Shown here in pieces: positions 38,301 to 52,217 of a DNA stretch of 64,000 nt. Position 1 is the stretch's first letter. Each line of letters opens with the position of its first letter. Source of the DNA: Tetrahymena elliotti 4EA (lineage: Eukaryota; Ciliophora; Oligohymenophorea; Hymenostomatida; Tetrahymenidae); the NCBI GenBank assembly GCA_000231825.2, contig JH720350.1, positions 73,163 through 137,162 on the forward strand, in the 5' to 3' direction. The notes below the pieces were generated by a model. The model ran no database searches and was not told where the DNA came from. It saw nothing but the letters and a program-made list of their open reading frames with translations. The position numbers were made by a program, and so were the translations under genes.

Positions 38301-40290
38301 TTAAGTAAAATACACATTGGCGTACCTATTCAATATAAAAGATTTATAAATATCTCTTTAGTGTTACCTCTGATTTTCATTCTATCGTTTTTTATTTTTA
38401 TTTATTTTATTCTACAAGGAATAAAATCTTGGATGCCCAAAAGATACTTCTTTTACAAAACAAAATACTTGAGATTAAATGTGCTCATAAGCTCTTTAGT
38501 AGTATTAACTTACATAGCATCATAAAATATTTACTAAGCAGCTCTAGAAAATATATTTTGCGAGAAATACAGCAACGTATATTATATGAAAAGCTAAATG
38601 GATGAAATTTGCTACACTAAAGAGCATTAATTATACATTTATTTCTTAATAGGTCCTATTCTATTCATAGTTTCAATTGTCTATCCATTTACTATATTGA
38701 TAATTTTGTATCGTAATAGACATAAATTATTTGATGCAAAGTAAAAATCTATAAATCTGATTAGAAGATATGGATATTTATTTAAAGGGTATAAGAAGAA
38801 TACATGGTGGTGGGAGATACTCAAAACATGGTATAAATTTTTAATTACTTTAATGGCTACATTTTACAAATCATAACCATTACCTCAAATACTATCTATT
38901 ATCTTTCTATAGATGATATATCTCTATCTTTTGATGAAATATTAACCTTATTAGCATTATAAAATAAATTTATTAGAAAAAAAATCTGTTGTATATACCT
39001 TACTAATATTTTAGTTAGCAGTAGTTTATTATTATAACTATGAAGGTATCTTATCTTTGTTATCATAAATCGGATTTGTCATACTCTTAGTTCTCTTGTT
39101 TGGTAAATAAATAAATAAATAAATAATAAAACTTGAATTTATTATATTTCATAAAATAGGAAGATTAATTTTAAGCTTCATAGAAGTACATTCAAGAGTT
39201 AATTTTTATGCTATTGGAAAAATAGGCTGTATTATTGGAATCAGTAAATTCCTCAGAAATCGCTTGAAAGGAGAAAAATTAAAATATTGGATTAAGAATT
39301 ACTTAATGAGCAATTTTTGGGGGCTATACAATATGATTTATACTGAAAACTATGATCCTTACAGAGTTTTTGCCAAGTAAATAATTTTTAACTAATAATT
39401 TTCCATTTAATTCAACATCCAAAAAAATAAATTTTAATTAAAAAATTACATTTTAATGATAAAGTTGGAAAAAAGTGAGATAGATCTTCAAGAGATAGAA
39501 TTGTTAAATTTTAAACATAAATTCGTCAATATTTCCTTAGTAGAGAGGCACTAAAAAAAGATTTTGCAAATTAAATTAAAATCAAATAAATTAATTAAAG
39601 ATTGATAAAAATAGTTTAAAACATAAAAATAATTTAATTCCACAAATTGATTAGCATGAAGTTATTTAATTGGAAAAAGATGTAAACATATTCTCTCAAA
39701 ATGAAACCTCTAATAATTAAATATAAACAAAAAAACTTTATAATTTTGGTGCAATTTCTGTAAATTCAAGTATTCATAATTCTAAAGCATATTTAAAGGC
39801 GGTAGGTTAAGAACTAGATAATTAAACAACATTTTAAGGTTAAAATTTAATAAAGAAACAAAGTATATATTCTGATTAGTTAAGTATCTTTTCTCCAAAA
39901 AAAGGTTGTTTTGATTTTGAAAGTATCTAAAAATTTACTCAAGTAGAACAAAAATCTCCTATTTCTATTATTAATAATAGCATCTATAACCCAAAAAGCA
40001 TACAAACTACACAGCTTTTAAAGGATGATAAGGTAATAAAAAATCAATCTTAAATATTTAAAAATAATTCTAAGAAATCTTAAAATAGTAGCAAATTAGA
40101 AAAATATCCTTCAACATCTACAAATTATATATAAAGCAGCTTTAATTTTAAATCAACAAATCAACCAGTTACAGATCACCAAAATTAAAATTTATTCATT
40201 TTATAATAAACTAAAAAAAGTAAATCTGAGTAATAATTGGAAAAGGATTTCAATTAGTAAAACGATTAATAACTCAAATTAAAAAAATGA
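29314..40290 (+). CDS. Giant multi-domain membrane protein (propeller, beta-helix, Cys-rich, multi-pass membrane)
   Basis: Seventeen exons join in phase to 3189 residues: 29314-29781, 29835-30634, 30693-30816, 31047-31484, 31543-32034, 32086-32583, 32637-32747, 32800-32921, 33026-33082, 33130-33413, 33478-34166, 34236-36466, 36521-36909, 36975-37461, 37766-39102, 39160-39376, 39465-40290. A signal peptide (ILITLLITIFSFYLEKVYG) comes first. Residues 20-1360 are propeller-like, with a typical WD repeat near 945-1020 (NGDIRLYDSNSNSL, GSDFTIKIWS). Residues of about 1970-2160 hold GGSI/GGAI and F-x-x-[NC] repeats of a right-handed beta-helix. A Cys-rich region follows (about 2310-2450, C-x-x-C pairs), then about seven transmembrane segments (2450-2850) and a 340-residue Q/S/K-rich cytosolic tail. 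The 51-nt intron at 32035-32085 is in frame and could be retained. Role unknown, perhaps a surface receptor or adhesion protein. Confidence 0.85.
37522..37621. other. Assembly gap (100 N)
   Basis: Exactly 100 Ns, a conventional placeholder of unknown true length. It lies inside the intron 37462-37765 of the giant plus-strand gene. The donor exon ends with TG and the acceptor exon begins with G, making a Trp codon, so no coding sequence need be missing. Confidence 0.97.
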
Positions 40291-40912
40291 AATAAGTCAA
40301 TAAAAATAAATTCTTTAATGTAATTGCAAGGTTTATTTAATTTCTAAAACCTCTAAAATGTTAATAATTTTTCCTTTATGTCTAATAAAATTTATTCTTA
40401 TTTGTTGAAGTTCTATTTCGAAGAAATATTTTTAGATTGATAAAAAAATATTAACAATATCCTCTTATTCTTCAATTTCCTACTTTTAGAGAGTGAATTT
40501 TTTATTTGTTTTTGTCTTGTTAGTATTCCATCTTCATCTTGAGAGATACGAAATTTATTTACTGGTTCCATAAACTCTTAAACTTTAATTATTTTTATAT
40601 TTTGGAATGAATTAAAAAAAATAAATTCTTTATTAAATTTAAAGACCAAACAGAGATATTAATAAATTTAATGACAATATGTAATCTTATTTTTTAAGAG
40701 ATAACTTTTTTAGATAAAATAGAATTAGCACAACAGATAATTAAATAAAATAGAACCAACTGTAATTTTATGAAATTCCAAACAAATTAAAATCTTATGA
40801 AGGTAGTACATTTATTAAAAATGAAAGTAAGAAGTTGCTTAATAAAATGCAATTTAATAATTTTCTAGTGTATATTATTTATTTAACTAATAAATGGGAG
40901 AGAATAAGTAAA
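40291..40912. other. Convergent intergenic region
   Basis: This 0.6-kb region lies between the stop codons of the plus-strand giant gene and the minus-strand copy B gene. It should hold two 3' untranslated regions. It is AT-rich, with no gene or clear polyadenylation signature that I would assign. Confidence 0.6.
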
Positions 40913-43900
40913 TCATTCACTTATTTCTTTTTCTATAAAATATTTGTGATTTAAATGAGTCAACTTTGGTGTCTAATTAATATTATTAAGAGATTAAACT
41001 TTTTATTCTTCTTAGATAGAGTCATCCTATTTACTACCTTCCTAATTTTCTTATTCAATGTCTTTCTAAGATATGTGTATTATTTAAGTTAGAGACTTTG
41101 TACTGTTTTGTCTACTACTTGACTAAAATAAACTTTTTTATACATCAGACTTCCTTTTATTTTTACTGAATTATGAATTAGTATTTAATTCATTTTCTTC
41201 TTCCTTTTCTAAAGGTATCTATATTTAATTAGTTTAATAGCTATCTCTTTTACTGTTTAATGCAGTGAGAGTTAAATTTTAATCTTGAAACAATGACTAC
41301 TAAGATGATTATAAATGATCAAAGAAGTTACTCTATTAAATAATGGCTATTTAATTTTATTAAATTGAGCTATTTAGGCTGTTTTGGTTTTTAAAATCTT
41401 TTAGAGAATCTTCTTTATTAAGAACTTTTAAATTAAATTAAACCTATTCAGAAATAGTTGATTAATCATTGATGTTAGTCTTTAGAGTATTTTCATACTT
41501 ATCTTGTGTGTGTTCAACCCGTTTTACTGTACTCGCTCTAGCTCTTTTGTAGTTTGACATCTAATCTTCGCTTAATATAATTCTATTAAACAATAAATTA
41601 CTATTATCAAATTTCGAGTTTTTAGCATTAGGAGAATTTATGTAAGAAACTTCACTTTTTTTCTGATAATTACTTTAAAGTCTAGATTATTATAAGAATT
41701 CTTCAGTAACTATGCTATCACACATTTTATTAGGAAAATTAATTTCATCCTCTTACTCTGAGTATTCATAAACTATGTTTAGCATAAACTGCTAAACTAC
41801 TTACTGATCCTAGTCTGTAATTCTAATTAGAATGCTTTCTTCATCTTATGATTGTGGAATACCTTATAATATTAGAGAACCTTTTTTGTATTCAAGCTGT
41901 AGCCAATTTGGTAGATTTTAGCTTTTAGAAATCCCGTAGCTCACATACTCTAAATTTAAAGCTTTTCTTATTCTTAAAAACCATGTATTCTCAACTTTTT
42001 TGAATGCTTCTACTGATTCAATTTCATACTAAAATAGATGTATAGATTCTCCTTATGATGGAAAAAAAATAGAAGGAGTATCTTCAATCAACCCTTTAGC
42101 ATCAGCTAGTAAAACCTCTTTAATTAAGTGGTGATTAATATCTAAATTTTTTAGCGACTCAAATGATTATCCAATCTGATTGTGTACCTATAAATCTATC
42201 AGAATCAAGTTAATTTGTTGTTCATTAAGCTTGTAATGAGAAAAGGGAACAGGTAAATCATAGCAATCTTTGTCATCTGAAGGTATAATAGTAAATATAG
42301 ATTTATACCAATCATTTTTAGTATAATTATGATATTTTTATGCATAATACTTTATGTAGCTATATATTTAGTAAGAGCGTTGATCTTATTTTAAAAAATA
42401 TCTTGCTGCCAATGCTTTTATACCATTGAAAATCAGTGAATCGGGGTTTTTAAAGTCTGATATCAAGCTAGAAGCATAAAATTTCTTTCCTCTAAGATTA
42501 AATGATAAATTTTATAACTTAATATCACAAATTATTTTTTTGATATTAACACTACCATCTTTTTTAAGATATTTTTATTCAAAAGGTGTTTTTTAAGTAT
42601 GTTTTTTTGACATTTATATTATAGTAATTGATTTTTTTAGAAACTCATCATTTCTTGATGGTAGGTCAGATATAACTTTAAGTTTTCGTAGTGGGTTAAA
42701 ATTATCTTTTTAATTTTCAAGCAGGCTTGATAGATTCTGCTCTTTTTGAGGCTCATTTACTTCTTTTTCTAATTCATGATTATAAAATTACTCTACTCCA
42801 TTAAGCTAAACCTAGTCATGTTAAAATTTTTCAAGAAACTATCCAAATAACAGCTAACATTTCTCCATTTAATCTCCTGTTAAGGCAATTTTTTTGTAAT
42901 AAAATTTTCCTACTATTGCTGTTTCTTATGAATAAGTGATAATTTTAGTAAACATAAGATTCAACACATAACTTTTATATTTATACAGGCCAAACAGAGC
43001 AAAGATTGGTCCTAAAACTTTAATTAAAATGTTAAAAACTATGATAAAAGGTAAACCAGAAGCAATTATATAAAACACATCACTGTCTTAAGTATATCCA
43101 TCAGATGCAACTATTTTTATGTAAAATGTTTATTTAAATGCAGATGCAGGAGGTATTCCACTAATAGTGATTTATCCAGATATTTCTTAAAACTATATCC
43201 AATCATCTGTAGTTAGCTACTTATATTATTATCCAAAAAGTAAAAAGACTTAATAAGTAATAGTTTATACATCATGAACAATAAATGAATTTTTGGCAAA
43301 GCTAATAGAAAAAAAGGTTAAAATGTCAATTTCTCCAAGTGGTTGCTGTTTATTAAACTGTGATTGTAATGAATTTTGATTATTTTTAGTAATTTAATCT
43401 TTTTATTTTATAAATGCGCATTAAGAAATTAAGCTAACATTGATTACATCATAATTTACATCATCAATCATTGTGATTGTTACATTTATTCTCTACATAT
43501 CGGTAAAATTAGCAAATATCAACTTTTTTTAAAGTATGCTATTTAAATTGATTAGAGATCCTTCTAACTTTATTTGATTTTATTAATCGTTTGTTGAGGC
43601 AATTATACCATTAAAGTCTTGTAATACAAATTTTCCTTTTCCAATGTCTACTGTTAAGAAAAGCTATATCATTTTAGACATAGTCTATATGACATTATCA
43701 AGATTGGTAATATTAATAGAAAGCGAAGGTTAGATATAAAAAATGACTGGATTAATATTTATGCTTTATTATATGGTAAGCTAAGTCTTTTAATAAAGTC
43801 TATTTGTACAGTTCATTCCATCTATTTCAAAGAAAAGAGAATTTTATGAATCAAACAATTCAGTTACATATCCCATAGAGTCTATAAGATTCATATGCTT

Positions 43901-46342
43901 AAGTGTTGAATAGATCTATTAAGCTTGGCTTGGAGTTGTTACAACATCATGTTAATTAAATTAGAAAGATTAAGGAGAAAGAGGAGTTAGTACTTTCAAT
44001 AAAATAGTGTTTAAATTAGGATTATTAATATTTTTTGAATCAAGACCACTTTTGTCAACTTAAATTAAAAGGATTCCATTATCTTTATTGTAATTCATCC
44101 AAAAGGGAAGAGGATTATTTTAGAACTAAGAGTAATAATTAGCTGAGACAATTTTGATTCCATTTACTGGATAAAGGAAAACAAACTACAACTAGATGTA
44201 TTGTCCTACTTTGAGAATTTCATCTTTTGAAACAGATTCTAAAGTCTCGCCACCATTAATATCTACACTTATTTTTTAAATTTCGGTGTGGATAGTTGCT
44301 TAACTTTACAAAGGAAGAACAACAGTCCCAAATTGGTTATTTATGAAAGAATATTGCTAGTTAGAAGATAAGCAAACTGAATGAGCAGATTGTGTTTGAT
44401 ATTAATACTTCGACAATACTTTAGGGACTTTTTTATTCGAAATATCTACCAAAGTAAGCATTTCTTCTTCCATAACAACAATCAATAAATAGTTATCTTA
44501 GTTCATAGAAACCAAAAAATTTACCCAACCTAAGAGTGGAATTCTACTTAAAATACTAATTTGAGGCAAAACTGTGAGGTCTAGAATAGCTACACCTTTA
44601 AAACCATCAAGCAAAAAAGCATAGTCATTAGAGTAAATAGAAGATATAATCATCTCTGCCCCTAAAGTTTGAAGAGAGGTTTTGTAAATTAAATTAGTTT
44701 TCACTGAAGCATCTAAAATATATACTCCATAGTTTCTAACTGTACCTAATATATAATGATTATCATTTGTAATCATTACTCCTGCATTTTCACCTGTCAT
44801 AAATGGTAGCACATTCCAAGCAGCCAATAAAACCAAAGTTGGAGGCTAAGAACAGTCTAATAGAAGTATCCCTATATCATTTGAGCATACTATATAATTT
44901 TGATCTTTCGAAATCATAATATTCTCTATATGATTATTATTGTTAATATCTAATTTAAAAACCTCTTTAGGTGATTTAATATCAGATACATCATAAACTA
45001 TAAAAGAAATGTCATTATCTTAAATAGGAACATAAAGATACTTTTTATCTTATGTTAATATCATGCTATCTACTAATGTAAGTAAACTAAATTTTTAGCT
45101 ATAAACTTTAACTAAGTTGTAAGGATCAGAAGCATTATAAATGTAAAAACCATCAACATCAAAAGATCCAAAATAGTAATCTATTTCATTAATATTTTTG
45201 TTAAAGCATCTCCATCTATAAATTATTTCAGTAGGGTTTTATAAAGTTGCTTATTGTTGATTAAATAAATTAGGATAATGGTTATTTAGATTAGCTGGTC
45301 TTCTTTCAAGTACATAAATACTTAGCGCATTAGCATAATATAAATATTACTCATCTGGTGACAGATTAATTGATAAAGCTTAACCTAAAACTGGAATCGA
45401 TTAAAAAAAAGAAGGATTGAGTCTATCTTCAATATCAAAAATAAATACTCCTACTGAACGGAAGCCAACAATCAAATATTTGTTATCTTTTGTTAGCTTT
45501 AAGGAATATGAAAGGTAGCTGTTCTGAAATGGCCAATATGAGATAAAGTTTATGTTAACAGGATACTAATCTTAAGAGGCTGAGGTGATTTAGCTGAATT
45601 CACATATATATATTCCAAACCAATTGTCAAGTCCATAAACATACTTTTAATCATCAGTTATTACAGCAGCCCAAGTTTTCCACTACATGATTCCTTAACC
45701 AGCTAATAGAAATTAAATTTAATTATCTGAAGGATTAGAAATTAGCTTAAGAACAGCCAAACCAAGTACATCATTTCCTAAAAATATCCATTAATCATCT
45801 TTAGAGATGTAGACCTAATGAATGATATTTGATTAGGATGAAAAATATCCAATTTATTTCACAGAATTTTTATTGGAAATATCATATGCAATAAGATGCC
45901 CTTTAAGTCCTACTGCAAAGACAATATTTTCTTTATTATTAATAAACATGTCGATTATTGAAGTAGGGAATTCAGCTTAACTTAGTAAATTTAGAGATGT
46001 CCTATTCTAAAACTAAAAAACACTGAACTATTGTGAGTAAGAAATCATGACAAATTCACCATCTGAAGTAGCTTCGATGGTGAACAAAAACTCATCAGTC
46101 TTCATTTCGAAGATAATTTCATTAGTCTAGCCATCTAATACAATGACTCCTTAGCCACCAGCTGAAACAAATACCAAATTTGCTTTTTCTGCTACTTTGA
46201 TTTTGGTAGAAGCTCCTTATTAATCAGTAATGTCATATTTTTTTAAATGTAATGGAGAATATACAAAGTCAATTTCTTTACAAGAATTTGCAGCTAAATA
46301 TATTAAAATTAAAAATGCATGAACAATGACAATACTAACCAT
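40913..46342 (-). CDS. Giant membrane protein: beta-propeller (LVIVD-type) plus cadherin-like modules, copy B
   Basis: An uninterrupted frame of 1809 residues runs from ATG 46342 to TGA 40915-40913. The signal peptide or anchor is MVSIVIVHAFLILIYLAANS. It aligns with the copy at 21952-27426 through almost its whole length: KYDITDQQGASTKIKV, FMTGENAGVMITND, DGFKGVAILDLT, LPFWMNYNKDNG, SGLPFIIVFNILIKVLG (transmembrane, about residues 1092-1120), GQPFE/GQSFESL and LPNWLQLEYKKG with LQGIPQSQD near 1480. Domain order is therefore the same: about 600 residues of propeller repeats, cadherin-like beta modules, one membrane segment, then a long charged region. The last 300 residues (Q/S/N-rich) are the least similar part. 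Likely a cell-surface protein with unknown ligand. Confidence 0.88.
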
Positions 46343-48408
46343 TTTATAGTAATTTGGTTAAGACCCCTTTTAGAATGAAAATGTTCTTTATGAATTTGAA
46401 GTTAAAGCTTTTTAAATGCTAATTAATTAAGTAGAATTTTTGTGAAGTAAACTTTCAAAAGTTCTCAAAATAAAAAATCAGTTTATCTTAACTTTTTGTT
46501 TATTTAAAAATAAATGAAATTTTTATTTTTTTTATTAAATTAAGGATTTTTTATTTTTTATTAAATTTACATGGAGAAAAAATGTATGGAATGTTGAATT
46601 AATTGGTTGTTGTAACTTTCCAAAAATAAATTTTTTAGTAATAAATAAAATAAAAATAGTTTAAATTCATCATTTAAACACATAAGATAATTTTTTAAAT
46701 TTTCTAGAATCATTTTATTTCTTCAAAAATTTTGAATTAATTAATTGAAAACTCAAAATATCTTTGTTTGTAAATTATTATCAGATTTTTTAGATACTTT
46801 TTACTAATGTTATGCTTAATTCTTACTCAAAACAACCTCTATTTCTTATAATTAACCTTCTTAAATTAACATAAATTTTATTTCCTCATATTTCAATAAA
46901 TTTATAAAATTTTATTCAATTTAACTTTGCTTGAAAAAAATATATTTTTAATTTGTAAAATAATTAATTTAAAGCTCAACTTTTAAGAACAAACAAACAC
47001 ATACAAGATATTTCATTTTTTAATTATTTAAAAATTAAAGCAAGAAGTTTATATTTATAAATATCGAAGAAAAATAATGAATATTAATTAATAATGAAAG
47101 CGCTTTCTATTATTTTAAGTATATAAATAAAATAGAAAAATAAACAATTATGCAATTATGAAACATACTAGTTTTTTATTAAAAAATTGAGTATTAAATT
47201 ATTTTAATTCTATGAGTAAAATAAATTAAAATATCATCTTTGAAAATATTGATATTTTTATTCATGAGGGAAAAAAATCATAAATAGCTTTTTTATCTAT
47301 TTTTTTTTTGAAAAACAAAAAATTCTATTTGAAAAATGAATTTCAAATTTACAATTAAAATAAATATAGAAATTAGTATATTTTATGGTATTTAATTAAT
47401 TAATTATTTAGTAAAATTAATCCGGTAAACACTTAGAAAACTTCAATTTAATTATACCCAAACTATCTCTAGTAAGTTTCAATAAATTTAAGCATTTTAA
47501 AATTGATTAAAAATAATTAAATTCATAATTGATAATTTAATACTGACAAATAATCAAATGAAAATATTTTATTTTAATCTATCAGCATTGATTTATTTAA
47601 TTTAAAAAGAGTTTCATATGAAATCAAAATAATAAAAACTTGATGGACTAAAGAGAAAAAATATGATATAAAAAGAACACCTGATATATAATCATAGTAT
47701 CTAAAATATTCTTGCTTTAAAAAAAGTTTTAGAGAATAGTTTGATGGGAAAAGGAATGTTAATTAAGTTATTTACAAAAAAAAGTTCCCAAATTAAATTG
47801 ATCCTATGATATTTTGAAATTAGGATGTAAATAAAAGGAAAATATTGAGAGAAATGAAAAAAAGAAATTAAAGAGTTATTTTGATTTAAATGTTATGGGA
47901 ATAATTTAATTTATATGGGTACAAATGTATCTGATTGATTTACAATTACTAAAATATAATTATGAAGTATTACAAAATCTGACCTAAAAGAGTATGTAGG
48001 CTTATTAGTATTAATTAGATTTGCTAATGTTAGTCGAAAAGCAATTGTAAATGCTTTTTCACTTAGAAATTTAATAAAACTTGCTTTCAAAATGAATTAA
48101 AATACTGATTCATTTTTTCACCATAAAAGCGAAAATTTGAGATAATTAAAAAGTAATAAAAAAAGAAAAATAATTAAAAGTAGTAAAAGATAATAAAAAA
48201 ATAAATAACATATCATCATTAAGATTCAGTTTAAAAAGGAAGCAAAAAGAAATAACATATTTTTTAATAATTAATAAATTATCAATTTCACCAAATTTAT
48301 AAAATTAGTTGAAAAAAATAATATAAATACAGCTAAGTATTAGATAACAAACTATCTACAAGATCATACATACATTATTCATTTCCATTATTTATTTAAC
48401 GCTAATTT
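46343..48408. other. Intergenic, AT-rich
   Basis: It contains the upstream flank of the copy B gene (minus) and of the gene starting at 48409 (plus). Extreme A/T content and homopolymers are present; no gene, repeat or RNA was recognised. Confidence 0.55.
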
Positions 48409-49410
48409 ATGCTTCAAGGCTAGTTTATTTCCTTGGTACATGAGGAGCCAATGAGCACCCTACCTCAAGCAAAAGATAAGAACACAAACTCTTCTCGTTA
48501 AATGAACCTTCGCTTGTTTACTGGAAACAAACCTCATCAATAGCAGGTAGCTTAAAAACTCAGTAATAGTTAGGGATGTACTGATAGCTTTAATCCTCCA
48601 CCTATATTGAGTTAAAAGAGTATCTCTTTTAGCAGAAATATCTTGTAATCACTATCTAAAGATGATATTATTAATAAGAACATTGAGTCCTCTTCTTCTA
48701 CTAATGAAACTGTTATCACTCTAATATAAAGTGATGAAGTAGGAGAAAGCTGCATTTCTAATTAAGAAACTCCAATTAATTATTCTGATGCATTAGAAGC
48801 TAGAATCCACTAATGGCTAGATGACCAAAAAGTTTATATTACAGATCCTAAAGAAAAGAGAGATAAGTATTACCAAAAGCTGAAGATTATTTCGTAAATA
48901 TAATCTTCAGTCTACCTTAATAACGAAGATGTGAAAACAAACGCTACAATTAGTGATAATTTAGAGAGCTATAATAACTTAACAAATTTTATGAGTTTAA
49001 CAACTTCAACAATACCTCATATAGCTTCAATACAAGATATTTCTACTCAATTAAACTTGTAAAAAATAGAGAACTCTCCTTTGTTACTTAGAAGAGGAAT
49101 TAAAGATAATTAAAAAGAGAGAGATGAACAAATTCCAGTGAGTTTAAAATCTTTGAATAATTGTTTCTAAGCCAAATCACCATAAAACTAAAAACAAGGG
49201 AAGAAATAAAGCATCTTCAGGGCATCTGAGCCCAATATTAAAAAAGAAACAACAATTTAAATGATTGATACTGTTCCATTTACCTTTGATGAATTGGAAG
49301 AGGATGAAAAAAAAAATTCAGGAAGCATTTAAGAATTAAATTCATTGTGTATTGATATGCATAATTCTATGACTGCTGTTTCTGACAGTCTTTTCAATTA
49401 AAAAAATTGA
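48409..49410 (+). CDS. Hypothetical Ser/Gln-rich protein
   Basis: A single-exon frame of 333 residues runs from ATG 48409 to TGA 49408-49410. A second in-frame ATG at 48451 (MSTLPQAKDKN) is an equally good start. The sequence is hydrophilic and rich in Ser, Asn, Gln, Lys and Glu, with no signal peptide or membrane segment. The only dense stretch is a predicted helical, charged region around residues 130-160 (ALEARIHQWLDDQKVYITDP, then KEKRDKYYQKLK). Near the C-terminus is an acidic patch (FDELEEDEKK). GC content is clearly above the flanking DNA and third positions vary as in coding sequence, which supports a real gene. I do not recognise a family; cytosolic or nuclear location is only inferred from the lack of targeting signals. 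Confidence 0.7.
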
Positions 49411-52217
49411 GGGAAATTAATTAATACTTTTCAATTGAGTTAGTTTGTTTATTTATTGATGCATGGATAGATAGAGGTACTTATTCACTATCAATTTCAT
49501 AAGATTATCCTATTTTTTGATTAAAAAAACAAATTAAAAGCCATAAGATAATATCAAACTTTATTCTTAGCCAATCAACCAACAATCTAAATAAACAAAT
49601 AACTATCTAACTAAATAAATAAGATTTCGTCTTTTAGAGATGCACGCAATCAGATTTAAAATTGTTGAAATAGTATTTAAAATAGTATCCAACAATCAAA
49701 TCCATTTATAACCAATTAATTATAGTAACAAGTAATAACCACTAACTACACTTTCGAAAACTTAAAAATAATCAACCAAATCCTACCTAAACCAATCCAA
49801 AAAACAAATCATAAAAGATTAAAAATCTTGTCAATAATTAAAACCTGTAAAAATGTAATAAAAATATTTAAAAATTGTTATTTAACAAAGCATTTCAAAT
49901 ACATATTTCTATGACCTTTTTATGCATATGATATAATATCTTATTTTATAGTATACCAAACGTAAAACTAACCATTTTAAATGAAAATCTATTTAGAATT
50001 TATCATTTCGTATTAAATATATCTCGAAATTTATTTAAGAAAGGTAGAGTAAATAAAATAAGATCGATCTAACTAAATTAATTTTTTCTTTTAATTAATA
50101 AATTAAATGAATGAATTAACTTACTTTTTATAGCAAAAATTTATTAATTTACATGGTTACTTCCTATCTCATTTATTTTAGTCATTAAATCATAACTTTG
50201 TCTTCTACAAACCTCAAAGCTTTCAAATTAAAAATCTCCTTGTTATTTTTTCACTTTACTTTCATTTAATAAAATTTTAGCCACGAGATAATCTTATTTT
50301 AATCACATCAAGAGTAATTTGGAAAAAATTTAAATCATGTATAAAAAAGTGTAATTTTGCAGATTATTTTTATTACTAATTATTATTTTGTTTACTTTTC
50401 ATAAAGATTAGCTGAAGCTTCACCTTAAAAGAATATAATACAAATTAGATCTGTTTAGAATTATAATCATAAGTTTTTAATAACAAAAAAACAAAAATGA
50501 AGTAAAAAAAATTTAGGAATGTGTATTTTTTCTTTCTATAAAGCTAACTAAGATGAAAAAAAGCAAAACCTTATCTCTCAATACAGATATTTTAAAATCA
50601 AAAAAAAAGGTCCTTCTTTTTAATTTTCTTTGAAATCTTGTACAGCCAATTAGTTTTTGAAAAGCTGCCCAGTAAAAATAACTTAGATTAGTTCTAATCG
50701 TTAACGAGCTTCTTCTCTCAGTTTTGTAATATTTAAATCATGCAAAGTAGACTTTTATGAGAAGAGTGCTTTGATTGGATTTGAGTAATTGCTTCAATAA
50801 AAAAAGATATATTTTATTTATTTATTTATTTTCAATTTATGTTTATTATCGTAATAGAAATATTTTTAAATTGATGAAATATTAATTTATTTGTAATATT
50901 TAAATAATATCCTAAAAAGCATAATAAATGCAATCAGTAATTGTAAAAAGTAAATATATTTGATACAATTTTTCTAATTACTTTCCATATCTTGAAAAAT
51001 ATTGATTTGAAGAAGATATTTACAAAGACAAGATGAAAAAAAAAAAAATAAGTAATCTTATGATCTATCATCGATTACAAAAAAAGCTCTGTCCAAGTTT
51101 TAATTAAATTTTTTAAATATTTCTGTTCTATTAGAGTCAAACTAAATATTCAAAAGGTAGCGAGTGAATGACCAGGATTGATTTTATTTGTTCTCTATTC
51201 CAAAAAAAAATTACAAATTTCTTTGATATAAATCATTCTTTTTGCGTTGTCATATTTTAGTTTTAAAATATTCAACGAGATAAGTTAAATCTTTCTATTT
51301 TAGTTTCAAAAATCTAGCCATTAAAACTGAGTATAAAAAAGAATACAATTTCTTGAATCTTGAATTTATAGTTTTTTTAACTCAAATTAGATCACACTCT
51401 TATTATGTAGCAAAAATTGTCTACTTTATATTTTACTTAACATTAATTTTTTCAAGAAAATAATTTGTAACTAAATTCTTTATGAAAAGCGAATACTATG
51501 AATTAATTACAAGTTATTGAAAATTAATAAATTCAATAATTATCTTAAGATGATGTGGGTTTATTTTGATTTAAATAATTTTTTTTCACATTTGATGTAT
51601 TTGTTTTTGAAATACCATAAACAATTAAAATTTGCTTTTTAAGTAAAAATCAGCTTCAATAAATGATTGTTACAAAAAATTTGCAAACATGGTGGAAGAT
51701 TAAAATATTTATAATTCCATTATAAACTTATTTCCTAAAAATGTTAGATGTACATTTATATTGTTCTTGAACAAGAGAGTAAAAAAGGTGCATCAAAACA
51801 TAAATAAATTATAAGATATTAATCAATCAATAAAGAAAAAGTTTTTTTGTTTGTTATTTTACTTGGTAGATTGAATTCATAGAGTTTTTAATAAGTGAGT
51901 ATATTACTAAGCTCATTAGTGGATTTAGAATGAATGAATTTTAAGTTTATCAATTTAGAAAGAAATAAATTGAAGTTAATGAAAATACTTTATATAAAGA
52001 TATTTGGTCTTCTAATAGTCGAATATATTTAAAAGGTTTACTTGTACTAGGGTATACATTTTGCTTGGTTTATTCACTTTGAAATTATTTTTCGTTTTAT
52101 TTCTGACAAATAATCATTTAACAATGTTGGCTAAAATATGATTGCCAAAATCAAGCAGAAATTTATAAACCAAAGAATAATATTTTTAAGAAATCTCAAA
52201 TTTACAAAACAAATAAA
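49411..52217. other. Intergenic 2.8 kb with possible exon remnants
   Basis: No complete gene was found. On the minus strand between about 51400 and 50600 there are short coding-looking pieces, for example LREEARQRLELIQVIFTG near 50700 and WSFTRYLLNIQFDSNR near 51150. They do not join in phase through plausible splice sites. They could be a decayed gene or chance. The rest is AT-rich without features. Confidence 0.4.
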
